A DNA stretch of 64,000 bases, taken from NCBI GenBank assembly GCA_045651165.1, contig JAZRRX010000049.1, forward strand, positions 1 through 64,000. The letters are read 5' to 3'. The translations under genes were made by a program, and so were the position numbers. Positions 51,225 through 60,176 of the stretch are shown here, in pieces; the first letter of the stretch is position 1; the number at the start of each line of letters is the position of its first letter. The stretch comes from RGIG4608 sp045651165. Lineage in GTDB: Bacteria > Bacillota > Clostridia > Oscillospirales > CAG-272. Below the pieces are notes generated by a model. The model was not told where the DNA came from, did not search any database, and saw only the letters and a list, made by a program, of their open reading frames with translations.

Positions 51225-52361
51225 TTATACAGTTGTTCCCTTGCCAATGTAGAAAGGAAGTGTTTCGTGACCCGAAAGCATCTTGCCGTTCTTAATAGTT
51301 ACGTCTTTATCGGTAACTACACAGTTAAGGTAAACATCATCTCCGGTATAGGTGTTCTGCAAAAGAATAGAATTCTTAATAACAGTTCCCTTACCAACTT
51401 TTACACCTCTGAAAAGAATAGAATTTTCAACAACACCCTCAACAACGCATCCGTCAGCGATAATGGAATTTGTTACCTTTGCGCTTTCTGCGTATCTTGT
51501 GGGAGCAGAGTTTCTAACCTTTGTGTAAATAGGTCTATTCTTAACGTGGAAAACAAGTTTTCTCTTGCTTGAATCAAGCATCTTCATATTGCAGAAGAAG
51601 TATTTCTGCATTGAGTCGATATAGTTGAAATATCCGTCATATTCAAATGCAAAGAAACGGTGCTTGCCAAGATTTCTTCTGATAACATCTCTTGAGAAGC
51701 TATCGTATCCTCTTGCATCTGCCTCATTAATAAGATTAAGGAGATATGCACGCTTAATAATCATCATATTTGTGTTGATGTGAAGCTCACCCTCCTGACT
51801 ATCATAAGGAAGATAATCAACGATTTCGCCATTTTCATTATAATCAACCACTCTGATGTATTTATCAAGTGGGAATTTAAGCTCATGTGTATTAACAAGT
51901 TTTGTGATGATAGTGATATCCGCATTATTTGCAATGTGATTATCAAGAGCATCAGTAAAATCTATGTTACAAATCATGTTGCAATCAGAAATGATAACAT
52001 GATCTGCTCCACAGTTTTCAACAAAATTCTTAACGCCAACAAGCGCTTGGAGTCTTGTGTTATAAAGTCGGTCATCACCATGTGTGCCACTTGTGATAAA
52101 TGGAGGCAAAATTCTAATTCCTCCTGAACGGCGCGCAAGGTCCCAGTCCTTTCCTGTGCCAATATGGTCAAGAAGTGACTGATAATTATTATGTGTGATA
52201 AGTCCTACTGTTGTGATATCCGAATTCACCATATTGGAAAGCGCGAAATCGATAAGACGATATCTGCCACCAAAAGGAATACTTGCCATTGTACGAGGCT
52301 TTGTGAGTTCGGGAATGGATGCATCGTGTATATTTGAAAATATAAGTCCAGCTGCTTTCAT
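51225..52361 (-). CDS. glgD: Glucose-1-phosphate adenylyltransferase-like subunit GlgD
   Basis: The 378-residue protein is the regulatory partner of GlgC found in Firmicutes. It keeps the nucleotidyltransferase fold (IPFGGRYRLIDFALSNMVNS, ISDCNMICNIDF) and the C-terminal left-handed beta-helix (NSIIADGCVVEGVVENSILFRGVKVGKGTVIKNSILLQ). The catalytic GGxGxRL loop is replaced by a degraded N-terminus (GLIFSNIHDASIPEL), as is usual for GlgD. GAGGTG precedes the ATG; the gene is 12 bp after glgC. Confidence 0.95.
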   Translation of the reverse strand: MKAAGLIFSNIHDASIPELTKPRTMASIPFGGRYRLIDFALSNMVNSDITTVGLITHNNYQSLLDHIGTGKDWDLARRSGGIRILPPFITSGTHGDDRLYNTRLQALVGVKNFVENCGADHVIISDCNMICNIDFTDALDNHIANNADITIITKLVNTHELKFPLDKYIRVVDYNENGEIVDYLPYDSQEGELHINTNMMIIKRAYLLNLINEADARGYDSFSRDVIRRNLGKHRFFAFEYDGYFNYIDSMQKYFFCNMKMLDSSKRKLVFHVKNRPIYTKVRNSAPTRYAESAKVTNSIIADGCVVEGVVENSILFRGVKVGKGTVIKNSILLQNTYTGDDVYLNCVVTDKDVTIKNGKMLSGHETLPFYIGKGTTV

Positions 52362-52373
52362 ATCATCACCTCA

Positions 52374-53558
52374 TTATTCAGAATATATCATCTGGTTATC
52401 GGCAATATCCTCGCCGTCACCAACAACGTTGTTTGCACCGATAACGGTTATACCCTCAGCTTTTTCACGAGGTCTGCCAACTTTTGCATTCTTTCCTACA
52501 GTAACATCAGAGTCAAGAATTGAATATTCAACAGTCGCGCCTTCTAAAACAGTTACATGGTGCATAAGAACTGAGTCGCGTACAAGCGCGCCCTTCTCTA
52601 CAGTTACACCATAGCCAAGAACGGAGTTTATAACTGTACCGTAAATTTCGCATCCCTCGGTAATAGAGGAATTTTCCACTATTGCCTCAGAACCAATATA
52701 CTGAGGTGCTTCATTTTCGTGGCGTGAGAATATTCTTGCTTTGTCATCATCAAATGCAAGAATGGGCTTTTCACCAAGAAGGTCCATATTTGCTTCCCAA
52801 AGAGAAGAAATAGTTCCAACGTCTTTCCAATAACCCTCAAAGTTATAGGCAAACATTCTTTCACCATTTGCGAGCATATTGGGGATTATATTCTTACCGA
52901 AGTCGTTGCTTGACTCGGGATCTGCTTCATCTTCAATGAGATATTTGTAAAGCTTATCTGCGCTGAAGATATAGATACCCATTGAAGCCAAGTTACTATC
53001 GGGATTTTTGGGCTTTTCTGAGAATTTGTAAATGGATTTATCAGGATTTACACTCATAATGCCAAAGCGACTTGCCTCTTCCATAGGTACTTCAAGCACA
53101 GCTATGGTACAGTCAGCATTGTTTGCCTTGTGGTATTCGAGCATCTTGTTGTAATCCATTGTGTAAATATGGTCACCTGAGAGAATCAAAACATACTCTG
53201 CCTGATATCTCTTGATGAACTCAAGATTTTGGTAAATTGCGTTTGCTGTTCCCTTATACCAGTCCGAGCCACTAAAGCCTTGGTATGGGGGAAGGATGGA
53301 AACTCCGCCAAAGGTTCTATCAAGATCCCAAGGAAGTCCATTTCCTATGTATTCATTGAGTACGAGGGGTTGATACTGTGTGAGGACACCGACCGTGTCC
53401 ACGCCGGAATTGATACAGTTAGAGAGTGGAAAGTCGATAATTCTGAACTTTCCTCCAAATGAAACTGCGGGTTTAGCTGTTTTCTTAGTAAGTGCGTAAA
53501 GTCTTGAACCTTGTCCGCCAGCGAGTAGCATAGCGACACATTCTTTTTTCTTAAACAT
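52374..53558 (-). CDS. glgC: Glucose-1-phosphate adenylyltransferase
   Basis: GlgC makes ADP-glucose, the committed step of glycogen synthesis. The 394 residues include the catalytic loop LLAGGQGSRLYALTKKTAKPAV, FGGKFRIIDFPLSNCINSG, the ILSGDHIYTMDY metal site, and the C-terminal beta-helix (IVENSSITEGCEIYGTVINSVLGYGVTVEKGA). GGGAG is 10 nt before the chosen ATG at 53558; another ATG 9 nt upstream is only 1-2 nt from that site and is less likely. First gene of the operon. Confidence 0.96.
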   Translation of the reverse strand: MFKKKECVAMLLAGGQGSRLYALTKKTAKPAVSFGGKFRIIDFPLSNCINSGVDTVGVLTQYQPLVLNEYIGNGLPWDLDRTFGGVSILPPYQGFSGSDWYKGTANAIYQNLEFIKRYQAEYVLILSGDHIYTMDYNKMLEYHKANNADCTIAVLEVPMEEASRFGIMSVNPDKSIYKFSEKPKNPDSNLASMGIYIFSADKLYKYLIEDEADPESSNDFGKNIIPNMLANGERMFAYNFEGYWKDVGTISSLWEANMDLLGEKPILAFDDDKARIFSRHENEAPQYIGSEAIVENSSITEGCEIYGTVINSVLGYGVTVEKGALVRDSVLMHHVTVLEGATVEYSILDSDVTVGKNAKVGRPREKAEGITVIGANNVVGDGEDIADNQMIYSE

Positions 53559-53625
53559 ATCAAGCATTCTCCCTTCATAACGTTGGTATTTCTATATTTA
53601 ATTATAGACATAGTCATACATTGTT

Positions 53626-53654
53626 ATTATAGTACAAAATCGATAATTTTTCAA
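53626..53654 (-). promoter_or_regulatory. Promoter of the glycogen operon
   Basis: TTGAAA, 17-bp spacer, TATAAT on the minus strand, about 68 bp upstream of glgC. No CRE-like box is obvious. Confidence 0.8.
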
Positions 53655-53769
53655 GTGTTTTTTTCATATTTTTGGCTTTTTGTTAGTTTTTCACAAAATA
53701 CATCTTTTTTCCCTCTTTTTAAGGCATTTTATATGCAATTTTTTAGCATTTTTGTTATCTTCTAAACTA

Positions 53770-53798
53770 TTGACAGTTTTTTGTTTTTTTGATATAAT
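53770..53798 (+). promoter_or_regulatory. Perfect consensus promoter of holB-ricT
   Basis: TTGACA, 17-bp spacer, TATAAT, 30 bp before the holB start. Confidence 0.9.
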
Positions 53799-53828
53799 AA
53801 CTATGTATTGCTAAACGGGAGGTAATCT

Positions 53829-54866
53829 ATGAATATTAATCATTTAAACATCATTGGCAACGATGATTTATATCAGTATTTTACCTCTTGCGCAAAGGCA
53901 AATTCACTCTCGCATGCCTACATTTTGTTCGGCGCAAAAGGCACAGGAAAGCACACTTTGGCGCGTCTTATAGCCGCTTCTGCTAACTGTGAAAAAAGAA
54001 CATTAGAGGACGAGAATATCCCCTGCTGTGAGTGTCCATCTTGCAAAAAAATTTTAGCAAATAATTCTGCAGATGTTACCTATATTTCACGCGAAAAAGA
54101 TAGAGCTACTATCGGTGTTGACCCAATAAGATTAATCAAAACCGATATTGCGGTTTACCCCAATGATGGCGATTTTAAAGTGTATATCATTGAAGATGCT
54201 CACACAATGACTATTCAAGCGCAAAACGCACTTTTGCTCACTCTTGAAGAGCCACCCTCATATGTCATTTTCATTCTTCTTTGCGAGCATACTGAAACGC
54301 TTCTTGAAACAATAAAGAGCCGTGCACCAATGCTCAGAATGAAGACTCCTGAAAAGAGCGAAGTTATTGAATATTTAAAAGCAAATCATCCTTCGGCGCG
54401 CACTTTCATTAACAATTCACCCGAGGAATTTGATGAAATATATATGGCGGCTGCAGGAAGCATTGGCAGAATATTAGAGCTTATTGCTTCAAGCGAAAGA
54501 AAGCATATTTTGCAAAGCCGCGAATTAGTGGAACGCTTTATTGAAGCAGTTGCTCATCGCACGGTTGCGCGAGATTTTGCAGAGCTTCTCTCAATATTTC
54601 CTCAAAAGAGAGATGACCGCGAAAAACTCATTTTTCAACTTGCCCAAATTGAGTTAGCACTTCGCGACCTCATGGTGATAAAAAAGGCGGATGAGCCATC
54701 TATGACATTCTTTACTGATATCAATTATGCAGAGGAGCTTTCTTACTGCATCTCTGTTCAAAGAATAGCCGAAATAATTGCTTTGGTGGAAAATTCCCGC
54801 GCTTCTCTTTTGCACAATGCAAACATTAAATTAACATTGACAAATCTTCTCAGTAAATTGATTTAA
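53829..54866 (+). CDS. holB: DNA polymerase III delta' subunit
   Basis: HolB is part of the clamp loader. The 345-residue protein has the AAA+ Walker A GAKGTGKHTLAR (about 36-47), the zinc site (C in ASANC, then CCECPSCKK, about 56-76), sensor-region IEDAHTMTIQAQNALLLTLEEPP (about 120-142), and the SRAPML motif. Delta' and the tau/gamma subunit DnaX share this start, but the short C-terminus and the neighbour RicT, as in Bacillus, support HolB. GGGAGG precedes the ATG. Confidence 0.93.
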   Translation: MNINHLNIIGNDDLYQYFTSCAKANSLSHAYILFGAKGTGKHTLARLIAASANCEKRTLEDENIPCCECPSCKKILANNSADVTYISREKDRATIGVDPIRLIKTDIAVYPNDGDFKVYIIEDAHTMTIQAQNALLLTLEEPPSYVIFILLCEHTETLLETIKSRAPMLRMKTPEKSEVIEYLKANHPSARTFINNSPEEFDEIYMAAAGSIGRILELIASSERKHILQSRELVERFIEAVAHRTVARDFAELLSIFPQKRDDREKLIFQLAQIELALRDLMVIKKADEPSMTFFTDINYAEELSYCISVQRIAEIIALVENSRASLLHNANIKLTLTNLLSKLI

Positions 54867-54877
54867 CGGAGATAAAT

Positions 54878-55939
54878 ATGGAAAACAACAATCAAAATAA
54901 AAAGAATAACAAAAAAAGATATCATCGATATCACAACAAACACAAAAATAAAAAAGAAAATGGCACAGAAGTGATTGATGCTACTGTTGCTAAAACGGTT
55001 GAAGATGTCATTGAAGAAAATGAGGAATTCGTTGAATTTGTTGAGGATATGCTTCCCGAATCATCCGAACAAAAGTCCTCAAACGGACCTCAAGAAAACG
55101 AAGAACAGGTTGAAGTTATTGGTATAAGATTCAAAAAAGTTGGCAAGGTATATTACTTTGAACCCAACGGAATAAAAGCAACAAAAGGCGAATTTGCCAT
55201 TGTTGATACCGCTCGTGGACCTGAATTTGGAGAGGTTTTTATTGCCAATAAATTCGTTGGTGTTTCTGAAACCGTTCCTCCTCTTCGTCCTGTTTTGCGC
55301 ATTGCAACAAAAGACGATATTCTTCACAATGAAGAAAATATCCAAAAAGAAAAAGAAGCGTTTGAAATTTGTTTAAAGCAAATCGCTAATCATGAGCTTG
55401 ATATGAAGCTTGTTGACGCTCAATATACATTCGACAATAGCAAACTTCTTTTCTATTTCACATCTGCAGGCAGAGTTGACTTCCGCGAGCTCGTTAAGGA
55501 CCTTGCAGCTGTGTTTAGAACAAGAATTGAGCTTCGTCAAATTGGTATAAGAGATGAGGCCAAGCTCATCGGTGGTCTTGGTGCATGTGGCAGACCTCTT
55601 TGCTGTGCGACATTCCTTTCTGATTTCGTTCAAGTGTCCATTAAGATGGCAAAGGAGCAAGGACTCTTCCTCAACTCATCTAAAATCTCAGGTACTTGTG
55701 GACGTCTTATGTGTTGCTTGAGATATGAGCAAGATACCTATGAATATGAAATCGCGCGCACACCTGCCGTTGATTCAACAGTTAAGACTCCCGACGGAGT
55801 TGGTGTAGTAATTGAATCCCATCCCCTCTCCGGCCTTCTTAAAGTTCGCATTGGCGATAAAGAAGATTCAACCATTAAAATTCACCACAGAGATAACGTA
55901 AAAATCATTCATACCAATAAAAACCAGAACAAGGAATAA
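54878..55939 (+). CDS. ricT: RicT/YaaT, PSP1-domain regulator
   Basis: RicT (YaaT) belongs to the Y-complex that supports RNase Y-dependent mRNA maturation and, in sporulating Bacillus, Spo0A phosphorylation. The 353 residues start with a basic Asn/Lys-rich tail (about 1-30) and an acidic linker. The PSP1 domain follows (about 80-330) with ARGPEFGEVF, RVDFRELVKDLAAVFRTRIELRQIG, GLGACGRPLCC and GTCGRLMCCLRYE, whose conserved Cys bind Fe-S in Bacillus. The gene is 11 bp after holB. RicA and RicF genes are not in the window. Confidence 0.93.
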   Translation: MENNNQNKKNNKKRYHRYHNKHKNKKENGTEVIDATVAKTVEDVIEENEEFVEFVEDMLPESSEQKSSNGPQENEEQVEVIGIRFKKVGKVYYFEPNGIKATKGEFAIVDTARGPEFGEVFIANKFVGVSETVPPLRPVLRIATKDDILHNEENIQKEKEAFEICLKQIANHELDMKLVDAQYTFDNSKLLFYFTSAGRVDFRELVKDLAAVFRTRIELRQIGIRDEAKLIGGLGACGRPLCCATFLSDFVQVSIKMAKEQGLFLNSSKISGTCGRLMCCLRYEQDTYEYEIARTPAVDSTVKTPDGVGVVIESHPLSGLLKVRIGDKEDSTIKIHHRDNVKIIHTNKNQNKE

Positions 55940-55966
55940 ATTTTTATATTTATTTTTATAAAACCC

Positions 55967-55996
55967 TTGCATTTTGTAGCATATGTATGCTATAAT
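55967..55996 (+). promoter_or_regulatory. Promoter of the ferredoxin gene
   Basis: TTGCAT, 18-bp spacer, TATAAT, 31 bp before the start codon. Confidence 0.75.
55977..55992. promoter_or_regulatory. Inverted repeat TAGCATA-TG-TATGCTA in the ferredoxin promoter
   Basis: A perfect 7-bp inverted repeat fills the spacer and reaches into the -10 box, the position of a repressor operator. The regulator is unknown. Confidence 0.55.
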
Positions 55997-56027
55997 ATGC
56001 ACATCAATACTTATGGAGGTATTTATC

Positions 56028-56198
56028 ATGGCTTATAAGATTACTGACGCTTGCATTGCTTGTGGTGCTTGCTGTGACGCTTGTCCCTGTGGCGCTATCA
56101 CAGAGGGTGACGGCATCTATGTAATTGATCCTGATGCTTGCGCAGATTGCGGCGCTTGTGCTGACGTTTGCCCTGTAGGAGCTCCCGTTCAGGAATAA
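56028..56198 (+). CDS. 2[4Fe-4S] ferredoxin
   Basis: The 56-residue clostridial-type ferredoxin has two perfect cluster motifs, CIACGACCDACP and CADCGACADVCP, which carry electrons for anaerobic metabolism. I set the start at 56028 because GGAGG is 7 nt upstream and this gives the usual length; the ATG 45 nt earlier lies in the promoter. Monocistronic, with a very stable terminator. Confidence 0.96.
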   Translation: MAYKITDACIACGACCDACPCGAITEGDGIYVIDPDACADCGACADVCPVGAPVQE

Positions 56199-56210
56199 TC
56201 CATTACATCT

Positions 56211-56244
56211 AAAGATACGGAGCAGATTTCTGCTCCGTATCTTT
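56211..56244 (+). terminator. Terminator of the ferredoxin gene
   Basis: A perfect 16-bp stem AAAGATACGGAGCAGA and its complement with a minimal loop, ending in CTTTAATT. Confidence 0.88.
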
Positions 56245-56258
56245 AATTATGAGGTATT

Positions 56259-57008
56259 ATGAATAATATTTTATTTGAAAATGAAACATTAACCGAGGTT
56301 AATGAAAATATAAATCTTATACAAAGAAAGAACGGCTTGACATTTGGCACAGATGCTTTTTTGCTTGCTTCGTTTATAAAAGCACAAAAAAATTCAGTTG
56401 CAGTTGAGCTTGGTGGTGGAACGGGTATCATCTCACTTCTCTGCGCTTCCCGTGAAAAATTCAAAACAATATACTGTGCAGAAATTCAACAGGATTTCGC
56501 CAACATTATTGACCGAAATGCAAAGTTAAATTCTCTTGATAGCAAGGTCATCTCGCTTTGCTCCGATATAAGAGATTTAAAAAGTGTCAATATTGGTTGC
56601 GAGGTTGATGCCGTGTTTTCAAATCCACCATATATGAAGGTAGATTCGGGAAAACGAAACGAGTATGATGAGAAATTTATCGCGCGACACGAGGTTTGTG
56701 GTGATATTTCGGATTTTTGCGCATGTGCCAAGCGCCTTTTAAAACATGGTGGATTCTTCTATTGTGTGTGGCGTCCTGACAGACTTGTCGACCTTATTTG
56801 TGCAATGCGTGAAAACTCACTTGAGCCAAAGGAAATCTGCTTTGTTCACGCCAACACACAAAGTGAACCCTCAATGGTGCTCGTCAAGGCAAAAAAAGGG
56901 GCGTCTTCGGGACTAGTTTTGTATCAACCACTGTTTTTGAACGAAGACGATAACCCCAAGGCTCTTACCCAAAGAGCAAGAAAGATATACGAGGAATGTA
57001 ACTTCTAA
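56259..57008 (+). CDS. tRNA1(Val) A37 N6-methyltransferase-like protein
   Basis: The 249-residue SAM enzyme has VELGGGTGIISLLCA (motif I, about 47-61) and the adenine N6 methylation motif NPPY (SNPPYMKVDSG, about 124-134), as in TrmN6/YfiC enzymes that modify A37 of tRNA-Val. Orthologues are widespread in Firmicutes. Substrate assignment is by family resemblance. GAGG precedes the ATG. Its stop overlaps the next start (TAATG), coupling it to another tRNA-modification-type gene. Confidence 0.82.
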   Translation: MNNILFENETLTEVNENINLIQRKNGLTFGTDAFLLASFIKAQKNSVAVELGGGTGIISLLCASREKFKTIYCAEIQQDFANIIDRNAKLNSLDSKVISLCSDIRDLKSVNIGCEVDAVFSNPPYMKVDSGKRNEYDEKFIARHEVCGDISDFCACAKRLLKHGGFFYCVWRPDRLVDLICAMRENSLEPKEICFVHANTQSEPSMVLVKAKKGASSGLVLYQPLFLNEDDNPKALTQRARKIYEECNF

Positions 57009-57763
57009 TGAAAGAATTAAAACGAATTTTAAGCTATACAAGACGTGCAGTTGATGACTATTCAATGATAGAAGAAGGCGATAAAATAGCAGTAGGTGTT
57101 TCCGCAGGCAAGGACTCGCTTGCACTTCTCTATGCACTTGCCGAAATGCGCAGATTTTATCCTAAAAAATATGAGCTTATTGCAATTACAGTTGATATGG
57201 GATTCCCCAATACAACATTTGAGGGAATCCAAGCACTCTGCGACAAGCTTGACGTTAAATATCATATTGTTCCAACTCAAATTTATCAGATAATTTTTGA
57301 GGAGAGAAAAGAAAAAAGCCCCTGCTCTCTTTGTGCAAAGATGCGTCGAGGTGTGCTTTACAACACTGCAAAGGAGCTTGGCTGTAACAAGGTGGCATTA
57401 GGTCATCATTTTGATGATGCGATTGAAACATTTATGCTCAATCTTTTCTTTGAGGGAAGAATTGGTTGTTTCTCACCCGTAACTTACCTTTCAAGAATTG
57501 ATTTGACAATGATTCGTCCACTGCTTTACGCGAGTGAAAAGAGTGTTCGTCAGTTTGCTGAAAAGGCAGAATTGCCCGTTGTAAAATCAACTTGTCCTGC
57601 AGACGGCAACACCGAGCGCGAGGAGATGAAACAGCTTCTTCACGAGCTTGATATCAAGCACAAAGGCTTGAGATATAGAATCTTTGGCGCCATGCAACGT
57701 GGTGAAATTGATGGTTTTAAGGTTGCAACCTCAATGGACGGCATAAAAGATTACGAAGAATAA
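57008..57763 (+). CDS. TtcA-like tRNA 2-thiolation PP-loop ATPase
   Basis: The 251-residue protein has the PP-loop VGVSAGKDSLALLYA (about 29-43), a Cys pair (SPCSLCAKMRRG, about 103-114), GHHFDDAIETFMLNLFFEGR (about 134-153) and a further conserved Cys (KSTCPADG). TtcA makes 2-thiocytidine 32 in tRNA using an Fe-S cluster. In Clostridia this family is often split, so the exact nucleoside is uncertain. It is coupled by a 1-bp overlap to the methyltransferase gene. Confidence 0.85.
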   Translation: MKELKRILSYTRRAVDDYSMIEEGDKIAVGVSAGKDSLALLYALAEMRRFYPKKYELIAITVDMGFPNTTFEGIQALCDKLDVKYHIVPTQIYQIIFEERKEKSPCSLCAKMRRGVLYNTAKELGCNKVALGHHFDDAIETFMLNLFFEGRIGCFSPVTYLSRIDLTMIRPLLYASEKSVRQFAEKAELPVVKSTCPADGNTEREEMKQLLHELDIKHKGLRYRIFGAMQRGEIDGFKVATSMDGIKDYEE

Positions 57764-57774
57764 ATAAAAAGTTC

Positions 57775-57808
57775 AAAAGACGAAGAAACTTCGCGTTCTT
57801 CGTCTTTT
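57775..57808 (+). terminator. Terminator of the tRNA-modification pair
   Basis: A 13-bp stem AAAAGACGAAGAA/TTCTTCGTCTTTT with an 8-nt loop and a T-run. Confidence 0.9.
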
Positions 57809-57820
57809 TTTATTTATATA

Positions 57821-57849
57821 TTGACAATCGATGTTTTATATGCTATGAT
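57821..57849 (+). promoter_or_regulatory. Promoter of the GntR-ABC operon
   Basis: TTGACA, 17-bp spacer, TATGAT, 43 bp before the GntR start. The repressor may act here, as is usual for YtrA-type operons. Confidence 0.82.
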
Positions 57850-57892
57850 GATAATACAGATAATACAGTTTTGTGCAGAAAGGAGATATGAT

Positions 57893-58249
57893 ATGGCTAA
57901 ATATACTTTTGCAAAACGCGACGTTTATCTCGATATTGCTGAAAAATATGAAAAATATATCACCCTTGGCATCATCAAACCACAGGAAAAGCTCCCATCC
58001 GTTAGAGCTGCTGCTGCCGAGCTTCGTGTCAATCCCAACACGGTGCAACGCGCATACTCTTTGCTTGAAGAAAAGGGTTTGATACGTTCACTTCCCAAAA
58101 AAGGCGCGTTCGTTATTTTCGGTGACGAAAATAAAAACGACAATGAAACCTTTGAAATTCTGACAAACGAATTATTACAACTTAAAGAACAAGGAGTATC
58201 AAAGGATAAGATAATTTCATTAATAGAGGAGGTATATAAGAATGATTAA
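57893..58249 (+). CDS. GntR-family regulator, YtrA type
   Basis: The 118-residue protein is just a winged-helix domain (about 8-75, QEKLPSVRAAAAELRVNPNTVQRAYSLLEEKGLIR) with a short helical tail (about 85-118), typical of YtrA regulators that control a neighbouring ABC exporter. I set the start at 57893 because AAGGAG lies 7 nt upstream. A longer in-frame TTG start would lie on the promoter. It overlaps the ABC ATPase gene by 8 bp. Confidence 0.9.
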   Translation: MAKYTFAKRDVYLDIAEKYEKYITLGIIKPQEKLPSVRAAAAELRVNPNTVQRAYSLLEEKGLIRSLPKKGAFVIFGDENKNDNETFEILTNELLQLKEQGVSKDKIISLIEEVYKND

Positions 58250-59132
58250 AATTGATAATTTATCTCATTCACTAGGCTCAAAAACCGTGCTTCGAGAAAT
58301 CAATCTCGAGATATCCGACAACACGATACTTGGAATTGTCGGTATCAACGGCGCAGGAAAATCCACTCTTCTTCGTTTACTCTCGGGCGTTTATCTTCCC
58401 GATAAGGGCAACATAACTTATGATGGCAAAAATCCTGCAGATCCTACGACAAGAAAGGATATATTTTTTCTGCCAGACGACCCCTATTACACCGCGTCAA
58501 TGACTCCCGATACACTTTTTGATTTTTATAAATGTTTTTATCCTACAATCAACAAGAAACTTTATGAGCATCTTTTAGTAGCATACAAAATAGATAGAAA
58601 TGGAAAGGTTCGAAACTTTTCAAAGGGTATGAGGCGTCAAATTTTTATTGCCCTTGCTCTTGCAGTTAAGCCCAAATATCTTTTGCTTGATGAAGCATTT
58701 GACGGACTTGATCCCCTTTCAAGAAAAATATTCAAAGATGCTATAATCTCACTCGTCGAAGAAGGACACACCACTGTGCTAATTAGTAGCCATTCCTTGC
58801 GTGAGCTTGAGGATTTTTGCGATAAATTCATACTTATTGACTCAAATGTAATAAAAAATCAAGGAAATATATCCGAGCACGTTGAAAAGCTTTGTAAGTT
58901 TGAGCTTGCATTCACCACCTCTATTGATAAAGAAATATTTAACGGTCTTCCCATTGTATCTCTCATCATAAAAAACAGATTTGTTCAAATAGTTCTTGAA
59001 GGTAAAAGTGATGAAATGAGAGAAAAGCTTGAAACGCTCTCCCCCGCTGTTATTGATGAAATGCCACTTGACTTTGAAGAAGCGTTTATCCACGACGTAA
59101 TACAAGGAGGTGTTAAATATGACGAATTTTAA
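58242..59132 (+). CDS. ABC transporter ATP-binding protein
   Basis: The 296-residue ATPase has Walker A GINGAGKST (34-42), a modified signature FSKGMRRQIFIALALA, Walker B YLLLDEAFDGLD and the H-loop SSHSLRELED. It powers the membrane protein encoded next and is probably an exporter for peptides, antibiotics or lipids, as with YtrB or BcrA-type systems. Substrate unknown. GGAGG precedes the ATG, which lies inside the end of the regulator gene. Confidence 0.92.
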   Translation: MIKIDNLSHSLGSKTVLREINLEISDNTILGIVGINGAGKSTLLRLLSGVYLPDKGNITYDGKNPADPTTRKDIFFLPDDPYYTASMTPDTLFDFYKCFYPTINKKLYEHLLVAYKIDRNGKVRNFSKGMRRQIFIALALAVKPKYLLLDEAFDGLDPLSRKIFKDAIISLVEEGHTTVLISSHSLRELEDFCDKFILIDSNVIKNQGNISEHVEKLCKFELAFTTSIDKEIFNGLPIVSLIIKNRFVQIVLEGKSDEMREKLETLSPAVIDEMPLDFEEAFIHDVIQGGVKYDEF

Positions 59133-60135
59133 ACAATATTTTCGTTCACATTTAAAGGCAAATATTGAATCTATGATTTATATTTTTCTTGTCGCCATAC
59201 TTTTAACATTTTTGATTGGCATTAGTATTCAACCGACCAGTTACTATGACTTTAATACCGCACAACGTATAAAAACTTATCAATCCACACTTTATATACC
59301 CGTTATATTTATATCTATTCTTGCATATGTTCTTCCTGTAACAGAGTTTTCGTTTTTCAAAAAACGCATAAACCTCGATTGTGCTTATGCACTCCCGATT
59401 TCTCGCAAAGCAATGGGAGCCGTACATTATTTAACGGGCTTGATATCTCTTTGTGGAGCATACACTCTCTCATACCTTACTAATTTCATCTTGCTTTTGA
59501 GCCGTGGTGAGGGTTATTTCAATTTCACTCCTATGATAGGACACTATATTCTTTGCCTGATTATTGGATTTGCGATATATTCAATTATGGTTTTCGTTTT
59601 CAATGAGGCTAACACTAAGGGCGATGGAATATGGTTTATGATTTTATACACTTTCGTTATCGCGCTTGCCATCACAACAATAAGAAGAATAATAGATGAT
59701 AATGGCAGATTCATCGATGCCAATAATCTTATTCCCTGGGGCTTATTTATCAAAATAAATTCAAGTTACCAAAGCATCGTTGAAATTCATGTAGCAGATA
59801 GAATGAAATTTTGGAGTTCCCCTGAAAGCGTTAAATGGTTTATTATATGGATGAATCTTGGAATTGCCTCAGCAGTTGCATTTATATTAAGATTTGGCAA
59901 TAGAAGAATGGAAAAAACAGAAGAAATTTCAGATTCTTATTTTGGATTTAGAACCCTTATTCCCATTTATGCAATAAGTGCAATGATTCTCACCGAATCA
60001 TCGAACTATATAATTTTATGGGTTATTCTTGAACTTCTAACATTTATCGGATACACGATTTATAGACGAGGATTTCATTATAAAAAGAGTGATGTCATCA
60101 CCATGTGTATGCTTTTAATATTCTTGTTTATATAA
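59119..60135 (+). CDS. ABC transporter permease
   Basis: The 338-residue integral membrane protein has about eight hydrophobic segments, starting with one at about 18-38 (MIYIFLVAILLTFLIGISI). No named family motif is seen. It overlaps the ATPase gene by 14 bp, with GGAGG 7 nt before the chosen ATG. Gene order GntR-ATPase-permease is a standard drug/peptide export cassette. Confidence 0.85.
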   Translation: MTNFKQYFRSHLKANIESMIYIFLVAILLTFLIGISIQPTSYYDFNTAQRIKTYQSTLYIPVIFISILAYVLPVTEFSFFKKRINLDCAYALPISRKAMGAVHYLTGLISLCGAYTLSYLTNFILLLSRGEGYFNFTPMIGHYILCLIIGFAIYSIMVFVFNEANTKGDGIWFMILYTFVIALAITTIRRIIDDNGRFIDANNLIPWGLFIKINSSYQSIVEIHVADRMKFWSSPESVKWFIIWMNLGIASAVAFILRFGNRRMEKTEEISDSYFGFRTLIPIYAISAMILTESSNYIILWVILELLTFIGYTIYRRGFHYKKSDVITMCMLLIFLFI

Positions 60136-60143
60136 AAAATTTA

Positions 60144-60169
60144 GGCAGAGAACAAATTTGTTCTCTGCC
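60144..60169. terminator. Bidirectional terminator, 26-bp perfect palindrome
   Basis: GGCAGAGAACAAA and TTTGTTCTCTGCC abut without a spacer and carry T-runs on both strands, ending the ABC operon and the converging clp gene. Confidence 0.92.
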
Positions 60170-60176
60170 CATTTTT

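Noticed and set aside
57821..57892. Upstream TTG start for the GntR regulator
   Set aside because: It would begin on the -35 hexamer. The ATG at 57893 has a strong ribosome-binding site and gives the usual length.
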